DNA of 64,000 bases from Ricinus communis (taxonomy: Eukaryota > Streptophyta > Magnoliopsida > Malpighiales > Euphorbiaceae), in assembly GCF_019578655.1 (NCBI RefSeq), contig NC_063256.1, positions 1,364,001 through 1,428,000 of the forward strand. Reading direction: 5' to 3'. A program made the translations under genes and the position numbers. Shown here in pieces: positions 46,027 to 59,500 of the stretch. The stretch's first letter is position 1. Every line of letters begins with the position of its first letter. A model generated the notes under the pieces. That model was given only the letters and a program-made list of their open reading frames with translations, was not told the DNA's origin and did not search any database.

Positions 46027-47344
46027 TCTTAGGACTGACTGTCTAAGAATCTTGACTCAAGTAAATTCTACCGAAAATTCGGCAGAACCTCCCCTACAAT
46101 ACGGACATTTACCCCCCATAAAACGAGTCTAGGACCTGCCAGCAAAACACTTCAAATAATCAACAATTTAATACAACGAGAGTCGGGTCCCCAAGACTTC
46201 ACTATTTTTCCCGACTCTCCCACACAACACAAATCACGACTATAGCAGGCAGTCCGACGACCAAACACAAATATAATATAATACTCAACACAAATCAATA
46301 AGCATATAATAAACGAGAGAATTCCAAAACCTACGGGCCAGAGAAAAATTACCGAGACGCTTGATCGCTCAGTTGACTTTCCTCCAGCCGCTGGAGTCCG
46401 ATCGAGGATCCAAACACACTATCGGACTCGAAACGATGCGCTGTTGATGATCTCCGTTTTTTATTTTTCGATCCGACTCCGAATCAACCGGAGGAATTTA
46501 CAGACGATCTTGACCGTCGATTTGCAAACAGAGTCTGATCGCCACGAAACCGGTGCCATTGCGAAGCTTGAGCTGAGGAGAGTCTGGATACATCCTCCGA
46601 TCATCCATCACTCGTCGGAGCTCGCCGAAAAAGACAAAAAATGCCACTGCCAACACCTCGTCGGTACTCCTTCCTCCAGCCACCAAAACCGACGCCGCCA
46701 CCACCAAAAGGAAGCCCTCAACTCACCGGTCAAAACAAGACCGACCTCGCCACCGGAGGGGACGGGCAGGGCAAACTGGCGCCCCCTTTTTTCTACTCCC
46801 TAATGCCGCCATCGCTATTCTGACTGCGGCCAGAAGCATATTTAATTACAAAAATACTAAACATACAAATTTTTATTAAAACCCCATATTAATAAAATTA
46901 TACTTTTAATCCTTATTTCAAAAAGAATTTCCAATTTAATCCTAACACAATTAATTTAATTAATCAATTTGCTAAACCTTTTCCAATTAAAATTTAACAC
47001 CATTAGCTACTTAAAATACCCTTTTCTCCAATAATTCTTTTATAAAATATCCTTTCCAATTTCTTTCATAACTCTCAAATTAATTAAATATATTCATTTG
47101 GGAGAAAATTTTGAATAACCAAAAATATAATTTATTTCTAAAAAATTTACTTAATTAATTTCTTAAAAATTCAAACTAATAGGATATAGAAAATAACTCC
47201 TTTATTTTTCTAGCATTAAAATTTCATTAAATCATTCCAAATTAAATCAAATAAAAATAAAATAAAATTAATTTAAATAAAAACTCATTTATTAGTCATT
47301 TTAATATTATCTTTATTAAAGAAAAATTCCGGTGTTACACTTGA

Positions 47345-49903
47345 TCTATCAAATCATTTATAAATAAGTAAAATTACATGTTAATATGTAACATTATTTA
47401 TTAAATGGAGCATTTACATTGATTGATGTATTTATAACCATTAATCACTATAATTAAAACTAAATAAGTCACTATTACAGATATTTTTATGTAATTTTTC
47501 TTTGTTATATATATCTACGAGTTTCTCATAACTGATAAAAAAATAATACATTAATACAACCACATATTCTATAAATGTCTGAATTGAAAATCATAGAAAT
47601 ACATTAGAAACAATCTTTGCCACATCAAATTGAAAATGAGACGTGGAAGTTCTTTCACTGTAATTCTGATATGGTGGATGAGAATAAGACATGGTACATG
47701 CATTCCAAGACTCTTTAAAAACTAATTTATTTATGATGATCTAATTCATAGATTATGGTTATGCTTTTATAGTATTTTCTTTAATATAAGAAAGAAATTC
47801 TAAAGGAGAAAAATTACATCAAAGCTAAAAATCCTTCAATTAATTCTTAATACATGATGTGATATCATCACTAATCAATGCATAACTTAGTTAATATAAT
47901 ATGAAATTTATGTATCAACTATTATTAAAGATCATGTACGTGGATATGCTGAAAATGAATATTTAATGACTTGAGATAGTTACATTAAGCTACCAAATGC
48001 AATGTCTTAATAATAATGTTATTCATATATGTAATCAAGCATCATATTCGTATTTTTAGAAATGTCTCTTTTTGTGTTTTTTTTTTTTTTTAATTTTCTC
48101 AACGCAGCGATTATTAGAATCTCATTTATAATATATCAAGAAAGTAATTAAACAAAGCAATGGATACGTGGTCTATTATAAGGCGCACCATAATAACCCT
48201 CATAATTATATTTAATTCTCTCTTTATAATCTTCTAAATCTGGAACAAAATTGCTTAAGCAATCCAAATAATGTCCGAAAAAGAAGAGTAAATGCATATA
48301 TGAAAAGCATAAGGTCTTATAATGGGATGGGCATATAATAAGGAGATAGCATCTTTGTGGGTCAAGTCAAGTGGAGTGGCCTTTTCAAGGAGAAAGGTAC
48401 GTACTGGCTATTTTAGATTTGAGTTTGGGCAAGAAAAAGTATCCAAATTAAATAATTAAATAAACAGGCTGAATATGCAAATTGCATGGCATTCAGACAG
48501 ACAAGCATGAATATATATTATATATTTTTTTATATAGAATTAATTTGCATGGTTGCAATATCATGCAAGTTATTCCACTCTCCTTTTATTCTGGGCTATT
48601 ATATGGCCAGCCATTCGAATTTGGTGTTTCCGATTGGACAAACGTATCATGAAATAATGTATACATGATGAGTATAATTTAGTTATTTTCTTAATTAAAA
48701 TGATTTTTTCTTTTCTTTTTATCATGGGTGAAAGGGTGGAGGTTGAAACTCAACCATAGATAAAAGATAAAAGAGCAGTCTTGAATTATATTTTGAATAA
48801 GAATATCGCAGCATACATTGTTGGTCTAAGAAAAAGACTAGTACTAAATGAAGGGGCCGGGAGACTGTCATCAGGAGAATTCCACATCAATCAACATCAG
48901 CAAGCTGCGCTATGGAATCAACCGCTCAAATGGGCTGGGACTTTCGCATGAAAACGAAAGCCAAGTTGTGAGTTGCCTTTTGAGGTCAAATTTCTTCTGT
49001 TAGCTTCTCGTCTACTTAATAATTAGTGCTCTCCAGGCTGAACTATGTACGATTTTTCATTGTTTAGAAACTTGCAGCTTAATATAAAGCTGTTTTGCTT
49101 ATAAATGTATATACAAAAACGGCTAATCCTTTCCATATACATGGATACGTATAGAGTTGTTTTGCTTTACTTCTTCTATATACTGTATGTATCTTTATAC
49201 CCTGTTTAATTAAAGGGAAAATTCTCCAGAATTCTTCACAACTGTAGAGGGGCAGTTAATGCGACTCGGGGAGTCGACCATTACATACTTCTCTAACACT
49301 GGGCAATGATAAGGGTTAATATGTATATCTCTATAGCTATATGTATATATATATATATACAGGCATCACATGTATCTGTAGTAAAATAATATAATTATAT
49401 ATGTAGGCGGCAGTGAAGTGTAAGTAGGTCCATCACACAATGTAACATGTACATATCTCAACCAGAATTGGTGGGAATTTATTTGGCATCTGAGGGAAGA
49501 AGAAAACCTTCTTTCTTGTAGATCTTATGTACCTCCTTTTTTTTAGAAATAAATAAATAAATTGGATTTGAAATTATAGTTGTGGAGATATATAACTGCA
49601 GTAGTATTAATATATCATCTCTAACTATGTAATTTATATTGTAGTTTGTGAAGGAGAGTAAGTAATAGGGACGAAGGATGAGACTGGGTAGCACACTCTC
49701 AAGAAAGGAATGACGCAACAGTGAAACCGATAAGATTCCAATTTTGTTTGGTCACCGACCTCTCCAAGGAACGGCCTTGTCTTTTCTTTTTCTTTCCCTC
49801 TCCTACTTAATTATCGCTCTTCTCTTTCTTTCCTTCTCACTAACCGACCTCTTCTCCTTGTTTAATTTTCAGTTTCAACTTCAAACTGAATCTTACATTC
49901 TGT
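47345..49903. other. Upstream region of the GA 20-oxidase gene
   Basis: AT-rich DNA with no gene recognised. A (TA)n-like run lies near 49340-49360. The last 150 bases are CT-rich, which fits a promoter-proximal region and leader. Confidence 0.45.
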
Positions 49904-51467
49904 ATGCCTGTAACTGTTGATCAGAGTGATTCAAACATGGCATTGTCTCCTCCTCCTGCTCCTCCTCCCCATCTAACACTCCCACCAAAGTTCCAGGAAC
50001 CACAACAGACTTTGGTTTTCGATGCGTCCATTCTTCAACATCAATCCAACATACCTTCTCAGTTCGTTTGGCCTGACCATGAGAAACCATGCCTCGACTC
50101 TCCTCAGCTTGCAATTCCTCCTATTGACTTGGGTAGCTTCCTTTCTGGAGACCATTTGGCTGTATCAAAAGCTGTTGAGCTAGTTAATGAGGCATGCAAG
50201 AAGCATGGGTTCTTTCTAGTTGTTAATCATGGCGTTGATTCGCGTCTTATAGCGAAAGCTCACGAGTATATGGAGATGTTTTTTAGCATGCCCATGATGG
50301 TGAAGCAACGAGCTCAAAGAAGGATAGGGGATCACTGTGGATATGCAAGTAGCTTCACTGGAAGGTTTTCCTCAAAACTTCCATGGAAAGAAACGCTTTC
50401 TTTTCGATATTGTGATGACAATAATTTCTCCAACATTGTCCAAGAATACTTCTCGAACGTTATGGGAGAAGAGTTCAGACAATTTGGGTAAGAACAGAGC
50501 ATCATTTTATTCCAAAAGTTATGAAAATGAAAACGGTCTTCCATTTCTTGTTTATCATCATTTTCTTTAATTTCTTGATTTCCTTTGAATAGCAAGGTGT
50601 ACCAAGAATACTGCGAAGCTATGAGCACACTCTCCCTTAGGATTATGGAGCTTTTGGGGTTAACTCTAGGAGTGGGGAGAGCATATTTCAGAGAATTCTT
50701 TGAAGGGAATGATTCCATAATGAGATTGAACTACTATCCTCCTTGCCAAAAACCTGATTTAACTCTTGGAACTGGTCCTCACTGTGACCCAACTTCCTTG
50801 ACGATTCTTCATCAAGATGAAGTTGGTGGCCTCCAAGTTTTCGTTGATGAAAAATGGCATTCTGTTCATCCTGATCCACAAGCTTTTGTTGTCAACATCG
50901 GCGACACTTTCATGGTAAGATCATCAATAGACTACTAGCTGCATTCACCCCTAGCTACGGTTATACTAAAATCCTAAGTTTTCGCATTTTGGAATTTATG
51001 ATCACATGTATTTGTGGGTTTTGATGGGTGTACAGTTTTAGAGATAACTCCAGAACCACTGTGAGCTAATACTCATGGGTGTAGTTAATAGATTTGTCTC
51101 CTTGGCCGTGGCCGAGAGGTTGAATAGGGTCGTAGCTACATGCAAGGGTATTAGTTGGTGCGATAATAAATTTTTTTACTTAATGAAGTTTTTGATATTT
51201 CAGGCTCTTTCAAATGGCATTTTCAAGAGTTGCTTGCACAGAGCAGTGGTAAATAATAGAACAGTAAGGAAGTCACTAGCTTTCTTTCTATGTCCAAACA
51301 TGGAGAAGGTGGTGAAGCCGCCAAAGAATTTGGTCGACTCCAATAATCCAAGGATCTATCCAGACTTTACATGGCCAGCACTGCTAGAATTCACCCAGAA
51401 ATATTACAGGGCAGACATGAAAACCCTAGATGTATTCGCAAACTGGCTGCAGCAAAAGAAGAGCTGA
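49904..51467 (+). CDS. GA20ox: Gibberellin 20-oxidase
   Basis: Fe(II)- and 2-oxoglutarate-dependent dioxygenase that converts GA12/GA53 to GA9/GA20 in the cytosol, a rate-controlling late step of gibberellin synthesis. Exons: 49904-50487, 50593-50914, 51204-51467 (GT-AG, in frame) give 389 residues, normal for the family, and the three-exon layout is typical. GA20ox signatures: LPWKET at 159-164 and [10 protein letters not shown] at 241-250. Iron ligands are His258, Asp260 ([10 protein letters not shown]) and His314 (CLHRAV); the 2-oxoglutarate-binding Arg324-x-Ser326 follows. The first ATG at 49904 is used; a second, at 49937 (MALSPPP), would drop 11 residues and is possible. A decayed sister copy lies about 10 kb upstream. 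Feedback repression by gibberellin is common for this family, but no site is identified here. Confidence 0.95.
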
Positions 51468-54400
51468 TTTTTTTTTTTTCTTTTTGGTTAGACCTATGAA
51501 AGTACCATTTCTATGCTCAACAGCAGTGGAAAAGATTTTCTAGTCGTGGTGGGTCTATCGGGAAAAAGGCAACAGAAACACCAAAAACTAGGCCAGCTGG
51601 TTTGTGATTAGGTGTTTAGTGTGTTAGTGTTGGAGAGAATCATATCAAGTAAAGAAGCCAATTAGGAATAAAGAGTTTGAATGTGCTCCATAGCTTCTTT
51701 CTATTTTATTTTTATTCTCTTTTTCTTATTTATGAATGTACGCTTGTCTTTTGCCTCTATGATATTTGCCACGACCATTGCATTGCATGTAAAATCAATT
51801 AAGCCCTTGATTATATGTCTAATATTACATATTATGTACCAATTAATTTTTAAATACTTAATTGTTTGGCCAACGAACTGACAATATACACGTAAAACTC
51901 ACATCTCATTGTTTAATATATTAAAAGAACACTAGATAAGGATTTTTCATAATATTAACCAACATATAATAAATAGAATTTGGAATCAACAAAAATGCAA
52001 AAAGCTTTAAATGACTATTTAAAGTAGATATTCTTTGTTCTTCAAAATCATTATTGTTGAAGCTTTATTCTAATTTTAATTCAATGCACATGACATATAA
52101 TATCTCTTTCTTATTGGTCTGCATGCTAATTTTAACTATTATTATTTTATTATTAGCGATTTCAATTGAATTCAAACTCAAGATCTTACCATATTAAAAA
52201 AAACAATTTTGGTTTCAATTGAAGTATAGCTAATAGCGTGCGTGAAACATTTGATTATTATTTGGTGCTGCACAATGAATAAAATCTTCCCAAAGTAGAC
52301 AATGAAATATAAGCTAATATGTACGAGCTAGAAGAATATTGAGTATGATGATATGGTTGTATTAGGGTGAAATACATAATCTCTCTCCTTAATAATATGG
52401 CTGGAGCATTAGGACCACTAAGAGAGAATAAAGACGCACTGTGCTGATGTGGGGGGGGACACCTCTTAATGTAAGCCCGAAAACCAAATAATCAGATGCC
52501 CATAAGATATTAAATCTTGAATGCTGCGCTTAGTAGTGTTCAAATAATACATTCTTTGGTAGCCTTTAAAACTGCAACATGCAAGATTTAAGGTTATAGA
52601 ATATAATCTCCTTTTCAAATCTTTTGGTTTTCTGTCAATCCATTTAAGTTCATTTCCATTAATTTGTAATTAGAATTTAATGAGCTCAGCTAAACGAACA
52701 TGGTTTTGTTGGAGGAAGCAACAGATGTGGAATAACACACACCTTAAGAAAACACAGGTTTCATATATCATAGTATCTTCCCATTAAACTTGCAGGGAGG
52801 TGTATGAAAACTGTGTGTATTTTTCTCTTTCTAAATGCAAAAGAAAACAAACAAACCAAACCAGAAGCACTACCTTCAATAAATTTTTGTGTTGCGAGCA
52901 AAGAATGGAAAGTTAGCAGTAAATCGTACACTTTATAGTAATATGTTATTGGGTTTTAAAAGGTTGGTCGGTCCGCTTCCCTATATCTGGCAAAACACAT
53001 AGCAAGTTTAAAAGCTACTTTTTGCCTGTGTCATTTGTGGGTGCCCTAGATCACTTTTGTATGTACATATTATTTGTATAAGCAAATTCTATTTGAAGCT
53101 CCAATATTTCTGGACTTTCTGATTGCACAGCTATATATAGTCACCCATGTGCATTAGTATTTGCTTTGATATTTAACAGACCTAGTAATAAAAGAAAATG
53201 AAAACCTCTGCAAACTTGATAATTCTTTTCGTTTTTCTAATCGTCGTTAATTAATGCTCCGCTGAAAATTGAGTAAGATGGCATCAGAATTTATCTATTT
53301 TATCAAAATCTAAGTGCATGTTAGCTTCAAACTGGCCGGCGTGGATTAATTTTTCTTAACTCAATTCTAACTTTAGACAAGAATTGAATTCGCTTTTTCT
53401 TTTTCTGTTCACTTTTTCTAGGATATGAGCTGTATATGACAAACACCTCTATCAGAAAAAGAAAAACACCTCTCTTTCATCCAAGATTAAACATAAATTC
53501 AGTTAGCATCTTGATTAGTGTTAAATGAAAAATCCCACTAATTTAGTCTTCTGATGACTTAGTCTAGTGATAGAATTAGATTTGGGATCAAATTTCACCA
53601 AAAAGCTTTATCAGAGTAAGAAACTCTACCAATTTAAAAACTTGCAAATCCCCATGCTCTAAAAAAAATCCAGAATAAAGTTATATTTTTATGATGGAAA
53701 AAAAAAAAAAAAAAAAAAGGAACAGAAAAAGGGTGTGAGTCGTGCCTTGCGGAAGATGCACGTTCATGGTCTACATTAGGCATGCAAATATCACAAAAGT
53801 GACAGTATAGAACCTGTCAACTGCCAGAAAAGGTGGAAGTTAGGGCAATAATGGACGGGTCCTTAACTTGATGATTACATCTCCATGTGAAATTATGTAA
53901 ATACTCCCCAATCCAGCCATTAACTTTATGATTTAGTGTCAAAAGTTAGTGCAGTTACGATAATTATGAAGATAAAAAACTCTGTTAGAAGGACTAGAAT
54001 TCATGAACATAAGAGCTACCACTGAAGTCCCAGACGAACAAAAAAATATGAAATGAAAATAGAAAGTACAGAACAATCTATAATGAAAATTATCTTCTAG
54101 CTATACTCAAGGGTAGAAACAGTAGGAATACCCTTTCAAAGAATCGGCATCCACTATCCACTACTCAGTGGAGTTTTTTCAGAAATTTTCCATCACCATC
54201 ATATGTGGAGATGGTGGATCAACATCAGATTCATGCCTGCCTTTTCAGCACTCATTAAAATGTCACTTCTCTTGTTCAACAAATTAAAAAAACGCATGAT
54301 GTAACTATCAGATCTTGTCTGTACAGAATCCTTCAAATCTATCATTTCTAGTCCATTTCATCTTTTCTTGTATGTGGGATTTTTCTTTTTTGATTACATT

Positions 54401-56554
54401 GTATGTTCATTTCTTTTTTTATAAGTAACCAAATATCTAGTAGCATCTTTGTTACTGCACTTCGAGGACAAAAAGAAAACAAAAAGATATCATACCCAAG
54501 GAGGAAATACAGGGCAAAAGAAACTTGGGTCAAATAATGTTTTCTATATAAGAGTTATCTAATTGTTTGATTGCATAAGAAAAGTCATAAGATTAATTGT
54601 TGATGTTGTCTGAGAGTATTACTTTCTTTTTCAATAAAAAAAGATTAAGATACTTGAAACTCATATAGTTTTAGATTTTAAATATATTGATTGAATATAA
54701 AAAAAAAAAAAATCAGACAAAATAACGAAGTTGAATATTCTTTTCAATGAGCATCCGGTGATCAGGGATGAATTTAGGCCGCTGGTGGCTGGAAGTAATT
54801 ACTGGCAATTAATATATTAATTGACAGACATTTAATTATTTTTTGTGAAACAAAATAAACCCATAAAGAAAAGATCTTCCAACAAAAAGATGACACGTTC
54901 CCTAATAGAATTGACCTCTACCATAGAGGTGCCTACAAAAGCAAAATAAGACTAAAAAAGAAAAAGAAGGATGATTATTGGTAGTTAGGAGCACACGATT
55001 CTCGCCTAGACCCAAGTTATATAAAATATATATACCCATTAAAGTTGGAGACTTTGAAGATGAGATTCTCTCCGGACAAAACCAATCAGTTACATAACTT
55101 TATCTTCGATATATCAAAGCCATTCTCACCACTGCATCAGTATCCGTACATGTTTCTCAGCCTAGGCAAGGATTGAGCCTTTTGGTGGATGGAGGTATCA
55201 GTCGTGGAGATAATGGGAGGCAGACATGATTGTTTTATACAAGATAAAAAGTTTGAAAAAGGGAGAAGAACTAGAGATGTAGACTAGGAGGTTCGTGAAA
55301 GATACTGCAACTAGAATAACAAGGCTTTCTTTTTTAAATTTTTCTTGTTTTTTGTTAACTAGTTTAAGTTGGATGCATTTCAAAGTGCATCTTGAACAAC
55401 TCTGACCCTGGATGCTTTCTCTTCTATTCACCGCACTCGAACAGGATCTAATTTTAAAATGATGACTGACAAGCAGTCGGACAGTGGATGAAAGAATATT
55501 GCAATTCCAGCATTAGTAGAAAGAAACACATCTGCACACAACGAAAGAAAAAAAAAAAAACATGTTTCGGAACAGAATAGTAGATCAGGCATGTCGCTTT
55601 ACTTGTAAAGAATCGAGTCATTTCAGACGGTGCAAAATACAATGAAACAGAGTTACCTATTTTCCTTCTTTTCAAGTCAGATCAAGATCCAGGAAAATGA
55701 GAAGTCTCATCTGTACGAATGTGTAAATAAGTATTTTAATCATATGAGATGATGGCCTGAAACTTGCTGATTACATTTGACTAATAAGAATAATCAGAAC
55801 ACCCCAAAACAGCTTTTTATATACATAAAAAATTATTTATAGGCAAGACAGTTAAATTCCTAATCTCCAAGACTAAAACAAAATTTAATTGTTCGGGTTC
55901 ACTATACAAGTCTCGATAATTTAGGGCCAGAATTTCTGTAATCTCTTTCAAGGCATCAGTAAATGGGAATAACACGGAATTTCTGTCAAATCTCGTATTG
56001 ATTTCACACGAAGTACTTAAAACTCTGACAAGACCAAAAAAATTCTTTTGCAACAAACACCATAATTTGCAATTCCATCTTTAGTTCCCCAATCAATAAA
56101 AACTAGCACAAGCACTCATATACCGAGAACACAAACCCCCCATAGTTAAGCCTTTGCAGTAAGCTAACGGGAGTTGGAAGGGAAGAAAATCCATGATACT
56201 AGTGAACCATTGTCAAAGAGAACAGAAAATTAGCATTTATATGATGTTTACTATTCCTGTTCAAAATTGAAGAGGGGCAGGGGGCCGAGAAAAAGAGGAA
56301 GAAAAGATCGACATCTTAATATTTCTTTACAGGTCAATAATGCACTAAATCTATTACCTAGTTTGAATGGATACCAGACAGTGAGAACAAATATGATGAA
56401 TTACAAAGAAGAATAAACAATTAATGTGGATAGAAGGAACACAGCATGGAAAATTCAACTGCCTTCCTTGTGCAGATAAACCAATCATCTGGCCTTAGAT
56501 TTGCATACAGAGAGGTAAACCATTTGGGTGTCCCTTGCTGGCTTATGATCAGGT
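51468..56554. other. Large gene-free region
   Basis: About 5 kb between the convergent GA20ox and GAUT1 genes. It holds their 3' flanks and AT-rich DNA. A poly(A) run lies at about 53698-53718 and shorter ones at 54700-54712 and 55549-55560. I see no coding frame with family resemblance and no element with clear termini. Confidence 0.45.
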
Positions 56555-59500
56555 TCATTCACTTAGGTTGCAGTTGCGAAGGTATGAATGGTCATACTTA
56601 ATGTACTTGGTCCAGTACGACCGATATTTTGTCATAGCTATCTCCAGCCATGGCTTCATGTTGCCATTGTAATGCACGACTGCTGCATTTTCAATCTCCT
56701 TCCGATCAATGCTTGGGTTGTAGCCTAATCCGAGCACATGCCATGACTTCTGAAGTGGATGTGTCAACTTATAAAATGTAATCAGGCCAGGAGGTAATGT
56801 CCCGAGCTTCCAGAGTACCCTATCTTCATTCTTATAACCAACAAAATAGCAAAAGAAATCAGAAATAACAGGATGGATAGTTTAAAATAGAGAGGTAACC
56901 AGAAATTTACTTCCAATATATTCTAATGTCAACAATACAAGCTGCACTCCAATCACTATCTAAATTCAGGAAACAACTTAGAACTAAATCATTGTTATGG
57001 CATCATTTTTTGAACAAAAAATTCTATGTTAGTAAAAGCAAATCTAAAATACAAGAGATGCAGAACTGGACTAGAAAACTTTGTTATTTCGTTCAGTGCA
57101 AATCACTTTATGATGCCATGGCTATCAAAAGGGAAGCACAAAATAAAGAATGCGAAACTATAACCAAACATAGTTATATCATTTTTATAGCATCCACTTT
57201 TCGAACCAATGGTACCAAATGGATAATGCAAAGTACTAAATAGATGAGATACAAACTTTGATCTCAGCAAACTTGCAATTTCATCAAAGTGTATACCATT
57301 TTAAAATTAAAATGGCAAGCATGAAAATCTGTATATCAAAGCAGAAACAGATAACAGGATCAATGCATAAGGTTTCAAATACTCACCATGTTTTGCCACT
57401 TGTGATATATACCAGTGATATCCTGCTTTTTCCATTCATCAAGATCAAATATGTTCATCCCATATGCCCAACCACAATCATTCGGGTTAAAATTTCTAGC
57501 AATATGGGGATTTGTAAAGTTCAGGTACTTATCAAACCGGTGAAAGCTTTCACCGCAGGTTTCCACTGCCCCATTCACTTTTCCATTCAGATTTACTGAC
57601 CACAATCCAGTTAAATCTTTCTGAACAACAATGTCATCATCAAGAAACAGGATCTTATTCAATTTGGGGTAGACCTCTGGAAGATAGAATCTCAGATGAT
57701 TAAGCATTGAAAGATACTTTGGGTTCCTATACTTCAAATTAGAAGAACCAGATGAAAGAGATGTTGGATGATTTGCCTTGAAGTAATACTCTTTCATTGC
57801 AGCAGACTCGAGCTGCCTCAGAACAGGACAGTAAGATGAATTAAGCCACTTGAAGTCATCAACATTTTCAACATGAATAGTAGCCTTCCCTGGAGGATTC
57901 AATAGAAACCACATATTCATAGCTCCAAAGTTAAGCTTATCGGTAACAAGATGGAAAACGTGTTTGGAAGGATCCTGCAGTACATCCAAAAAGTATTTTT
58001 GAAGACAAACAAAATAAAATCCAATTTCAGAAATGATAGGAGTCTTTAAACTAAATCTCCCTTCAAAGTTGAGAGTCGGAATTGTTTGTTTTTGATTTGG
58101 GATAGAGCATTTGGAACCACAGACTAAGAAAATTACCTTGGCGTTTGTGATGGTTGAGTTGACAACAACTGATGCAGCCAAGACATTGTCAGAGAAGAGA
58201 GCATAATGGTAAAGATTGGGATTTTCCAGATTCTCACTTCTGGGGAACTTTCTCTTCTCTGGAGGAAGGAGATAGTATTCAATTGTCAGGTGCATAGACA
58301 AGCAATGGATTCCATTTGGAACTGTTTTGGCAGCTAACTGACTCAGAAAAGTGCTCTGTTTTCTTAAGCTCCTAACTTGTTCATCTGCTGTTTGAAGCAT
58401 CGCTCTGAGCTTTCCAGTAACCAACTTGCAGTCAAACAATTGCTCTCTCGCTTTGGACAAAACTTGGCCCATAGCTTTTATTTTCTCAGGCGCACTAAAC
58501 ATAAATAATGTACATCTTAGAAATTCCCAATTAAAAGCATTGGAATAGCCATCAACACTCAGCATGAAAGGAGAAACAGAATATGAAGATTATTGAACAC
58601 ATTGACACCAAATTTGAGTTACCTGCGTTGCAGATCAGAATCAGTTGTTGCCTCTCCCAAGGCACGTTGACTCTCTTTGAGCCGAGCCTGTAATTCTTGA
58701 TGCAAGTCAAGCTTTTCCTTCATTTTAGCTAAACTGATATATACTCTTGCCATTATCATCTGATCCCGCATTAAACGTACTGTTGAATCAGGGTTCTCAT
58801 TCTCATTGTCTTTCCTCCATATACTGTATTTGCCCAGATAAGCAGAGTCAACTGATTTAGAACGTTCAATGGCTGCATTTTCCAGTTTCAAAATCACTTC
58901 ATTATCTTGCCGCATCAAGTCATTTGCACGCTTTTCACGTCTTTTCTCTCTCAATTGCTGCAAAATTTCACAAGAGAATTAGTTTACAAGTCAGACATTG
59001 TAAGAGCCCAGAATAACTTAGGTAACTACTGAACAACACAGACAAGATAATACTTACCCTTCGAGCTAGTTTATCAGGTGTGTCAATGAATTGAGAATGA
59101 TCATCTGCAAGGGAAAAATAGAACAATACCGGATCAAAAATGCAGTCAAGAACCAATAACTAATAATAGTTGACTGAAGAGAAATCTTACCAGAGATGCC
59201 ATCCGCTTTGCCTCTCGGTGCTTCTTGCTTGGATATTGTTACTGTTTTATTTGGCTACAGGAGTGATAATAACCCAAAACAATCAATAATATGAGACTGA
59301 AAGTTGATATGAAATCTACACAAAAATAATAAGGGAGATACAAAAAAGTTGCATCATATTCAAGTCAAGCCACATTAGGGTAGTTATTCTAACCTCAGAA
59401 GTGGCACTGTTCTTGACTGGTGCCTCCACCCCTATAACTTTCCATGAAGCTGACAAATTGTTCTTTCTGAAAGAGTCAAGACTTAAAGGCCCCATATCAG

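Larger units (their letters stand above)
41876..47339. mobile_element. Outer solo LTR, interrupted by a second LTR
   Basis: An LTR with TG...CA ends (tgtcaagacc at 41876, ggtgttaca ending at 47339), flanked by a perfect 5-bp target duplication, cttga at 41871-41875 and 47340-47344. Its body is in two pieces, 41876-43138 and 46032-47339, which align end to end with the left and right parts of the inner LTR. Without the insertion it would be about 2.57 kb, shorter than the inner copy because of an internal deletion in the right piece. There is no gag-pol coding sequence. The terminus read from the minus strand, tgtaacaccgg, resembles starts of plant gypsy-type LTRs; orientation is not settled. 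Confidence 0.88.

Noticed and set aside
41876..47339. Full-length LTR retrotransposon
   Set aside because: The repeat order and the two sets of 5-bp target duplications show nested solo LTRs; there is no primer-binding site region or gag-pol between repeats.
51100..51140. tRNA-like segment (gtggccgagaggttgaa) in GA20ox intron 2
   Set aside because: It resembles the D-arm region of a Ser/Leu tRNA, but no anticodon arm, T-arm or acceptor stem can be paired around it.
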